Assembly: GCA_003819975.1 (NCBI GenBank)
Contig: RPPU01000066.1
Location: forward strand, 1 to 12,284
Length of the DNA stretch: 12,284 nt
Direction of reading: 5' to 3'
From: Desulfobacteraceae bacterium
Lineage (GTDB): Bacteria > Desulfobacterota > DSM-4660 > Desulfatiglandales > HGW-15
Below, in pieces: positions 7,123 to 12,284 of this stretch (position 1 is the first letter of the stretch; every line of letters starts with the position of its first letter). The notes under the pieces were generated by a model. The model had not been told where the DNA came from and did not search any database. It saw nothing but the letters and a program-made list of their open reading frames with translations. The translations under genes and the position numbers were made by a program.

Positions 7123-7190
7123 GGCAGGAGATTATTAAGGCAGACCAAGGCTCCCGCCGATAAAAACGTTGGCGGGAGCTTGTTTTATTT
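7123..7190 (+). terminator. Riboswitch 2 expression platform: antiterminator and intrinsic terminator
   Basis: The terminator is GCTCCCGCC (7150-7158) / GGCGGGAGC (7171-7179), a perfect 9-bp stem followed by TTGTTTTATTT. The segment CGGCAGGAG (7122-7130) has two alternative partners. Its GCAGGAG pairs perfectly with CUCCUGC (7106-7112), which breaks the pseudoknot strand GACUCC. Alternatively it pairs with the terminator's own 5' arm CUCCCGCCG (7151-7159) at 8 of 9 positions. Inferred logic: fluoride holds the pseudoknot, freeing this segment to block the terminator, so expression is on with fluoride. The T-rich tail ends one base before the GGAGGG ribosome site of the GTPase gene. Confidence 0.85.
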
Positions 7191-7202
7191 GGAGGGATAA
7201 AA

Positions 7203-8870
7203 ATGATAGTTGCACCGGACCCTAAAAAGCCGCATGCTTATCAGCCTTATGTGGAACAGATCCGCGGCATTTGCGGGGAATTTCGGATCGATGCGCTTAT
7301 GCCGCGGATCGCCGCCCTGGAAGAAACTTTTGAAGAAAGCGCAATTTTCAACATCGCGCTTCTCGGAAGCTTTAAAGCCGGTAAAAGCTCTTTTATTAAC
7401 TGCATCATCGGCCGGGATATCCTGCCGGTGGCGGTGGTCCCCCTGACGGCCGTCATCACCCGCGTGAAATATGGTCCGAAAGACAGGGTTGTAGTCAATT
7501 TTTTGAACGCTCCGGAAGAGGAAATTTCACTGGAACGCCTGGCCGATTACATTACGGAACAACGCAACCCGAATAACGTAAAACAAGTTCATCGGGTCGA
7601 TATTGAAATACCGGAACTTCACTCCTATGCCGGCATTCAATTCGTGGACACTCCCGGCTTGGGGAGTGTTTTTACCCATAATACCCTGACCGCCATGGAC
7701 TGGCTCCCCAGGGTCGGTGCGGCCGTCTTGACGATCAGCGTGGATCACCCGCTTTCCGAAGAAGACATTCGTCTGTTAAAGGAATTGGATAAGTTCACGC
7801 CGGAAATCACCATTCTCCTCACCAAAGCGGACCTTGTTTCCCCAAGCGAATTGGACGATGTGCTCGGGTTTATCCGGCAACAAATTGAATCGCGGGTTGT
7901 CAAGGTCGGCGCTGTGCTGCCGTTCTCCATTCGTCCGGGTTATAAACCCTTGCAGAAGCAAATGCATAAACTGCTGGAAGCATGTACCGCCTTACAAACG
8001 CAAAAATCCCATGAAATCAGCCGTCACAAGCTTCGTACGCTCGTTGAGGACTGCCGGAAATACCTGCAGTTGGCTTTATCAGCAGCCGGAGCCGAGCAAT
8101 TATCCCGCCGACAATTACAACGGCAAATTCAACAGGAACGCGATCTCCTATCAACGATTCGGAATGAGATTTGGATCATGACCGAAAATCTCCGTACCCA
8201 TCTCCAGGCCGATGCGAGCGGCCTCTTTCAAGAATCCTTTAATGATATATCAAATAGTCTTTCATCCGAACTTCATAGCCGGATGCCGCATTGGAAAGGC
8301 CACATTGGAAAAGTGTCGGAGGGTTTTGGACAATGGATTGAAAAAGACTTAACTTCCCATTTGGAGACCCTCTCGACAATTAAAGGGGAACAACTTGCCG
8401 GCCGGCATTTACCCAAATCGCTGGACAGCTTTTCCCGGATGGTGCGGGCCTTTCAAGACCGGCTTAGTCAACGCATTCAAGAAGCTCTGCATATCACCTT
8501 TACAGGAGCGGAATTCGAAGCCCGCATGGAAAGGCCTGCGCATCCCGATATCCGGATCGGCAAAGTTTTCGATACGGATCTGGAATTGATTTGGTTTTTG
8601 ATCCCGATGTGGATTTTTCGGCCGCTGATTAACCGTCATTTTATGAATTCATTGCCCTGGGAAGTGGAAAAAAACCTATATCGGCTGGCTTCCCAATGGT
8701 CTGGAGCCATTTTTCGTTCCATTGAAAACCTGTCCGCGCAGGCTAAAGTCTTTATGGAAAACGAATTAAATACGGTTGAAAACCTGCTTGAAAAAGCGGA
8801 TGATAATCGTGCATGGATTGAAAAAAATATTTCCGTCGCGGTATCCATTGCATCGCATCTTGAAAAATAG
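7203..8870 (+). CDS. Dynamin-like GTPase under fluoride-riboswitch control
   Basis: Bacterial dynamin-like proteins bind and remodel membranes using GTP hydrolysis and are implicated in membrane fusion, repair and stress resistance. This 555-aa protein has all the motifs: G1 P-loop G55-SFKAG-K61-S62, G2 Thr82 in 'VPLTAVITR', G3 D149-TPG in 'FVDTPGLGS', and G4 T207-K-A-D210. The region 265-430 is mostly helical (stalk-like), with a charged stretch 'RRQLQRQIQQERDLL' around residues 302-316. A hydrophobic segment at 460-471 ('LELIWFLIPMWI') is the only candidate membrane-inserting paddle. The helical C-terminus 485-555 would return to the stalk. The ATG at 7203 follows GGAGGG at 7191-7196. It is the first gene after riboswitch 2, with the MFS gene 9 bases downstream, so the two are one operon. 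Its role in fluoride response is unknown; membrane protection or localisation of the transporter are possibilities. Confidence 0.9.
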   Translation: MIVAPDPKKPHAYQPYVEQIRGICGEFRIDALMPRIAALEETFEESAIFNIALLGSFKAGKSSFINCIIGRDILPVAVVPLTAVITRVKYGPKDRVVVNFLNAPEEEISLERLADYITEQRNPNNVKQVHRVDIEIPELHSYAGIQFVDTPGLGSVFTHNTLTAMDWLPRVGAAVLTISVDHPLSEEDIRLLKELDKFTPEITILLTKADLVSPSELDDVLGFIRQQIESRVVKVGAVLPFSIRPGYKPLQKQMHKLLEACTALQTQKSHEISRHKLRTLVEDCRKYLQLALSAAGAEQLSRRQLQRQIQQERDLLSTIRNEIWIMTENLRTHLQADASGLFQESFNDISNSLSSELHSRMPHWKGHIGKVSEGFGQWIEKDLTSHLETLSTIKGEQLAGRHLPKSLDSFSRMVRAFQDRLSQRIQEALHITFTGAEFEARMERPAHPDIRIGKVFDTDLELIWFLIPMWIFRPLINRHFMNSLPWEVEKNLYRLASQWSGAIFRSIENLSAQAKVFMENELNTVENLLEKADDNRAWIEKNISVAVSIASHLEK

Positions 8871-8879
8871 GGTATCAAC

Positions 8880-10154
8880 ATGAAAACAACTCTACGCTTT
8901 TGGAAAACCCTGCCGGCAAATGTCGTGATGTTGGGCTTGGTCAGTTTCTTCACCGATGTTTCCAGCGAAATGATTTACCCTTTATTGCCTTTTTTCTTCA
9001 CCGGCCTGGTGCCGATTTCCGCTGCAGCGATTTATATCGGCCTCATGGACGGCCTAGGCGAAACCCTTGCCAGTTTGCTCAAAATCTATTCCGGAAGGTT
9101 AAGCGACGCTTCGGGCAAACGCAAGCCTCTGGCTGTTTTGGGTTATGGCATTTCCACCTTGGGTCGCCCCTTGATCGCTTTGGTCACGGCCGGCTGGCAT
9201 GTAATTGCCCTGCGCGCCCTGGACCGGGTTGGCAAAGGCATCCGCACTTCGCCCCGCGACGCCTTGATCGGCGATTCCATTCAGCCTGAAGACCGCGGCC
9301 TGGCTTACAGCTTTCATCGTATGATGGATCATAGCGGCGCGTTTCTGGGCCCTTTGCTTGCCGCTCTGTTCCTCTATCTTTGGCTCGGCCAAACCTTTTT
9401 TTGGGGCAAAGGCGCAACCGCGGCCGGGCCCCAGGAAATGCAGGCCCTGCGTTGGTTGTTTCTGATTGCTTTTTTGCCCGGCCTGATTTGTATGTTTGTA
9501 CTCTTCCGCAAAGTCCATGATATTGGAACCGCGCAACATTCAAAACCTTGTATCACGACCGAGCAAGCCCCCTCCTTTAAAAAACCATTGCCCAAACGTT
9601 TTTATCTTTATCTGACTACCGTGACCCTGTTTTCTTTGGGAAACAGCAGCGACCTGTTCCTAATCTTTTACGCCCAAACCCGCTTTGAATTGGGCCTGGG
9701 TTATGCCATTGCTTTGTGGACCCTCTTGCATGTTTCCAAGATCGTCTTCAGCTTGCCGGGCGGCCGGCTTTCCGATAAACTGGGCAGACGCGTCACCATT
9801 GTAGCGGGCTGGTTGGTTTATATCCTGGTCTATGCCTTTATCACCCTGGTTCCGGACCTCCGGATGGTTGCGGCCCTGATATTCCTTTATGGCCTTTATT
9901 ACGGTTTGACCGAAGGAGCAGAGCGGGCCCTGGTGGCGGACTATGTTGAGAGTTTCCAACGCGGCCGGGCTTTCGGCTATTATCACGGCGCCATCGGCCT
10001 GGCTGCTTTGCCGGCCAGCCTGTTGTTCGGTCTTTTTTGGGCCCGGATCGGCCCGCGCACCGCTTTTCTGATCAGCGCCGGATTGGCGGCGACCGCGACG
10101 ACATTGTTGATCATTGTGCTGGGTAAAAAACCTTTAGCAAACAATAATCCCTAA
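8880..10154 (+). CDS. MFS transporter, 12 TM, in the fluoride-controlled operon
   Basis: A major facilitator superfamily permease of 424 aa. Two copies of the MFS motif A mark the two halves: 'GRLSDASGKRK' (72-82, loop 2-3) and 'GRLSDKLGRR' (295-304, loop 8-9). A conserved 'DRVGKGIRTSPRDALIGD' segment (115-132) follows TM4. There are twelve likely membrane segments, with a long central loop at about 210-240 ('VHDIGTAQHSKPC...'). Acidic residues in membrane-near positions include D26, E30 in TM1 and D57, E61 in TM2, which suits proton-coupled export. The start ATG at 8880-8882 is 9 bases after the GTPase stop, with only a weak AGGG site in the stop region, suggesting translational coupling. 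The usual annotation of close relatives is 'MFS transporter' with no known substrate. The fluoride riboswitch upstream suggests that it exports fluoride or a fluoride-linked metabolite; this is inference, as known fluoride exporters are Fluc/CrcB and CLC-F, not MFS. Confidence 0.92.
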   Translation: MKTTLRFWKTLPANVVMLGLVSFFTDVSSEMIYPLLPFFFTGLVPISAAAIYIGLMDGLGETLASLLKIYSGRLSDASGKRKPLAVLGYGISTLGRPLIALVTAGWHVIALRALDRVGKGIRTSPRDALIGDSIQPEDRGLAYSFHRMMDHSGAFLGPLLAALFLYLWLGQTFFWGKGATAAGPQEMQALRWLFLIAFLPGLICMFVLFRKVHDIGTAQHSKPCITTEQAPSFKKPLPKRFYLYLTTVTLFSLGNSSDLFLIFYAQTRFELGLGYAIALWTLLHVSKIVFSLPGGRLSDKLGRRVTIVAGWLVYILVYAFITLVPDLRMVAALIFLYGLYYGLTEGAERALVADYVESFQRGRAFGYYHGAIGLAALPASLLFGLFWARIGPRTAFLISAGLAATATTLLIIVLGKKPLANNNP

Positions 10155-10176
10155 GATGGATACAATTCAGCATCGG

Positions 10177-10240
10177 TGGATTCCGGCCTGCCGTGCCCTA
10201 GTCTTAGCCCTGGCGGGCTCAAATCATACCGGAATGACGG
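10177..10240. repeat. Dispersed intergenic repeat of the TGGATTCCGGC...CCGGAATGACGG type
   Basis: TGGATTCCGGC at 10177-10187 and ACCGGAATGACGG at 10228-10240 are the two ends of a widespread family of short intergenic repeats that form a hairpin (TTCCGG 10181-10186 with CCGGAA 10229-10234) and, when translated, give peptides like WIPAC...GMT. The middle here is longer than the simplest forms and contains GCCC/GGGC pairs. The apparent 115-residue frame over 10156-10503 is a product of this repeat and not a gene. Whether other copies exist in the genome cannot be seen from this window. Confidence 0.6.
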
Positions 10241-10511
10241 GTTTCATTGAAAGCGGGCTCTTATTCGCTGAACATATTAATCGTCTCATAATAATATGCT
10301 CTCTTTTTATCGAGATAAGGTTTCCGGATCTCTTTTTCAAATGGCAACTTCCTAAAAAAAAGAAGGTTATCGTAAGATCGGCAAGCGCGACACCCTTATT
10401 TCATAAGAACCGGAATCAAGTGAACACTATTTTGAGACCGTTAATAAGCCCTTTAGTGACCCTAAAGAACAGAGCCCGACTTTCGGGCTTTGTCTGGGAG
10501 TAGAGCGCACC
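10241..10511 (+). other. Non-coding leader region of the YkgJ-type gene with two hairpins
   Basis: No gene is supported between the repeat and 10512. Two adjacent hairpins lie just before the gene: CTTTAG / CTAAAG (10451-10456 and 10462-10467, 5-base loop) and CAGAGCCCGA / TCGGGCTTTG (10470-10479 and 10483-10492, 3-base loop, one G-U pair). The second is strong, but only a short T-rich stretch forms its 3' arm end and no U-tract follows. It could be a weak terminator of the MFS transcript or a leader structure of the next gene. Confidence 0.45.
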
Positions 10512-11099
10512 ATGACCGATTCCTTTCCTCAACTACTGGCCGAAATCCGGCACATTTATCTGGAGATCGACCAACAGATCGCTACTTTTCAAAAAGCGAC
10601 CGATCTGCATTGTCCGGAAGGCTGCGGCTCCTGCTGTGACAGTCAAGAAGTAGAAGCAACGGTGACGGAGCTTTTACCTTTGGCGGATGCCATTTTTCAA
10701 TCCGGCCGGCCCGACGCGCTGGCCGAACTCATCGAACAAAGCGAAAAGAAGAACACCAAGGCTTGCGTCCTATATCAGCCGGACCCCCTCCTGCCGGGCA
10801 ATGGCCGTTGCGGTCAATATCCGCACCGCCCGCTGGTCTGCCGTCTTTTCGGATTTGCCGCCCGCTATGATCGATCAAAAGACCTTGAATTCAGCACCTG
10901 TAAAAAAATTAAAATCCAAGATCCCCAAAAGGTATGGACCGCTCAAGAACTCATCCGGGCCGGATTGAGCGTGCCGGTTTTTCAGGCTTGTTTCATGCGC
11001 CTGGCCTCCTTGCACCCCGGCCCGGGCTTTCAAAGATACGCCATCAACCAGGCTCTAAAAAAAGCGCTGGAATTCTGCTATTGGAAAAAACTCCTTTGA
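10512..11099 (+). CDS. YkgJ/UPF0153-family cysteine-cluster (CxxxCxxCC) protein
   Basis: The family is defined by a CxxxCxxCC cluster that is thought to bind zinc or an iron-sulfur centre; its biochemical role is not established, although some members act in metal-dependent protein modification. Here the cluster is C34-PEG-C38-GS-C41-C42. Further conserved cysteines follow: C85 in 'ACVLY', C100 in 'GRCGQYPHRPLVC' with C110, then 'RLFGF', and C130. This order, with 'GxCxxYxxRPxxCRxFG', is the family pattern. Two more cysteines, C160 and C189, lie in the less conserved C-terminal part. The protein is 195 aa and soluble. The ATG at 10512-10514 has GGGAG at 10496-10500, 11 bases away, a little far. 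It stands alone between the hairpin leader and the response regulator gene, 81 bases upstream of the latter. Confidence 0.85.
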   Translation: MTDSFPQLLAEIRHIYLEIDQQIATFQKATDLHCPEGCGSCCDSQEVEATVTELLPLADAIFQSGRPDALAELIEQSEKKNTKACVLYQPDPLLPGNGRCGQYPHRPLVCRLFGFAARYDRSKDLEFSTCKKIKIQDPQKVWTAQELIRAGLSVPVFQACFMRLASLHPGPGFQRYAINQALKKALEFCYWKKLL

Positions 11100-11141
11100 A
11101 ATTTTCTTTACTTTTCAAGAATTGTCATTCATTCTTTTTAT

Positions 11142-11166
11142 GCCGATTAAAAATCATTAAATCGGC
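11142..11166. other. Hairpin upstream of the response regulator gene
   Basis: GCCGATT (11142-11148) and AATCGGC (11160-11166) form a 7-bp stem with an 11-base AT-rich loop, ending 14 bases before the ATG at 11181. There is no T-run after it on the plus strand, so it is not a normal terminator. It may be an operator or a structure in the leader close to the ribosome site AGGA (11169-11172). Confidence 0.35.
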
Positions 11167-11180
11167 CTAGGAACAAAATC

Positions 11181-12284
11181 ATGCACCCTATTTTAATTGT
11201 TTCCGAAGATCCTCAGGCTTTCGATTTCATGCGGACTTGCTTTCCACCTGAACGCGCGCTGGAAAAAGTCGAGAGTAAAAGCATGGCCCTCGAGCTGCTC
11301 CAGAAAGGGCGTTATGATTTTCTTTTTATCGACCTCCACCTTTTGCGCGATCCCCTTTTGCTGTCCGATTCTTACAAAGGCAGCCTGCAGCCTTTCTGGC
11401 ATCTGGATCCGGCTCTTGAAATAATCGTGATGACTTCCCAGGAAATGATCCGGGAGGCGGTTAAGGCGGTCAAAGCAGGCGCCGGCGATTATATTACCCT
11501 GCCGCTGAACCAGGACGAAATCAGACAAGTCCTGGAAAGCGCCCGGGACACCAGCCAGCTTCAGGCTGAAGCTGATTTTCTCAAAGATCTGTTTTCCGAA
11601 ACCAGCGCCCTAGGGATTGTCCAGACGAAAAACAACAACATGAGAGCGGTCTTTGACAAGATTCGCCTGGTGGCGCCCACCAAAAGCACGGTTTTATTAA
11701 TGGGGGAGACCGGGACCGGCAAAGGCATTATGGCCAATTTGATCCACCGCCACAGCAATCGCCGCGACGCCCAATTCATCGGCGTACACTGCGGCGCCAT
11801 CCCGGACACCTTGCTGGAAAGCGAACTCTTCGGTCATGAAAAAGGCGCTTTCACCGGCGCCGTGCGCCGAAAATTAGGCAAGTTTGAATTGGCTCAAAAC
11901 GGAACCATTTTTCTGGACGAGATCGGCACCATCACGCCGGCCGCCCAAATCAAACTGCTGCAAGTACTTCAGGAAGGAGTCTTGCAAAGAGTCGGCGGAG
12001 AAGAAAACATTCAAACCAAAGTACGCGTGATCGCCGCCACCAACACCGACCTCAAAAAAATGTGCGACGAAGGCTTGTTCAGAAAAGATTTGTATTACCG
12101 GTTGAATGTTTTTCCGATCGAACTGCCGCCTTTACGGGCACGCCTCGAAGATATCCCCTATTTTATCGAAATGTTTTTAGACCACATGAACAAGACTTAT
12201 GCCAAGGATATTCAAGGTGTACACCCGCGCGTATTGGAGGCTTTTTATCAATACCCCTGGCCGGGCAATATTCGCGAAATGGAA
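11181..12284 (+). CDS. Sigma-54-dependent response regulator (NtrC family), 3' end outside the window
   Basis: A bacterial enhancer-binding protein that uses ATP hydrolysis to activate sigma-54 RNA polymerase. The 368 codons present run off the window edge. Residues 1-120 are a receiver domain with acidic E9-D10, phospho-acceptor D51 ('FLFIDLH') and T85 ('IIVMTS'). The position of the usual conserved lysine reads Leu107 ('DYITLPL' where 'YxxKP' is normal), so phosphorylation may be altered. Residues about 145-368 are the AAA+ domain: Walker A G175-ETGTG-K181-G182, the sigma-54-contact loop 'GAFTGA' (222-227, intact), Walker B 'GTIFLDEIG' with D246-E247, arginine-finger region 'FRKDLYYRLNVFPI' (300-313), and 'YPWPGNIREME', the start of the lid, where the window ends. 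The missing part should be a Fis-type helix-turn-helix. The ATG at 11181 has AGGA at 11169-11172. The partner kinase and target promoters are not visible. Confidence 0.94.
   Translation, partial: MHPILIVSEDPQAFDFMRTCFPPERALEKVESKSMALELLQKGRYDFLFIDLHLLRDPLLLSDSYKGSLQPFWHLDPALEIIVMTSQEMIREAVKAVKAGAGDYITLPLNQDEIRQVLESARDTSQLQAEADFLKDLFSETSALGIVQTKNNNMRAVFDKIRLVAPTKSTVLLMGETGTGKGIMANLIHRHSNRRDAQFIGVHCGAIPDTLLESELFGHEKGAFTGAVRRKLGKFELAQNGTIFLDEIGTITPAAQIKLLQVLQEGVLQRVGGEENIQTKVRVIAATNTDLKKMCDEGLFRKDLYYRLNVFPIELPPLRARLEDIPYFIEMFLDHMNKTYAKDIQGVHPRVLEAFYQYPWPGNIREME

Noticed and set aside
9099..9539. A 146-residue minus-strand frame inside the MFS gene
   Set aside because: It is antisense to well-conserved MFS motifs, rich in Gln/Gly/Ala as expected of a shadow frame.
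10156..10503. A 115-residue plus-strand frame after the MFS gene
   Set aside because: It is built on the dispersed repeat and hairpin sequences, has no ribosome site, starts one base after the MFS stop, and shows no domain or normal composition.
11193..11528. A 111-residue minus-strand frame in the response regulator
   Set aside because: It is a shadow of the receiver domain on the plus strand.

Overview
The window looks like chromosomal DNA of an uncultivated Gram-negative-type bacterium with moderate GC. It carries a sigma-54-type response regulator, a FISUMP-domain secreted protein (common in Fibrobacterota, Bacteroidota and several candidate phyla), mostly Shine-Dalgarno-led genes, and an intergenic repeat of the TGGATTCCGGC...CCGGAATGACGG type that is frequent in candidate-phylum genomes. 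The sequence alone does not let me name a phylum.

Layout. Positions 1-4556 are read on the minus strand. They hold a HEAT-like repeat protein (193-642), a secreted FISUMP protein (738-1466), a decayed Fic-family relic (1494-1773), an intact self-inhibited Fic AMP-transferase with a C-terminal winged helix (1851-2978), a 645-base non-coding stretch that begins with a striking palindromic operator-like site (3014-3037), and a PaaI-type thioesterase plus HIT-family hydrolase pair (3624-4556). From about 4730 on, everything is on the plus strand.

The core of the window is a fluoride-responsive locus. Two separate fluoride (crcB-motif) riboswitches lie 2.3 kb apart. The first (4771-4834) follows a near-consensus promoter and precedes a small AAA-type ATPase (5023-5664) and enolase (5683-6963). 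The second (7065-7112) precedes a dynamin-like GTPase (7203-8870) and a 12-TM MFS transporter (8880-10154). In both, the pseudoknot strands are perfectly complementary. Both also show the same three-way choice between a pseudoknot-breaking helix, an antiterminator and a U-tract terminator, which predicts that fluoride turns transcription on. Enolase is a classical fluoride target, so its control is expected. A stand-alone AAA ATPase, a dynamin-like GTPase and an MFS permease under fluoride control, with no crcB/Fluc or CLC-F exporter in view, look new and are the best candidate for an undescribed fluoride-tolerance system.

Downstream there is a 357-base non-coding gap with the dispersed repeat and two hairpins, then a YkgJ-type cysteine-cluster protein (10512-11099), then a sigma-54-dependent response regulator (11181 to the window end, truncated) whose receiver domain lacks the usual conserved lysine. 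No tRNA, rRNA, CRISPR array, transposase or integrase was seen.
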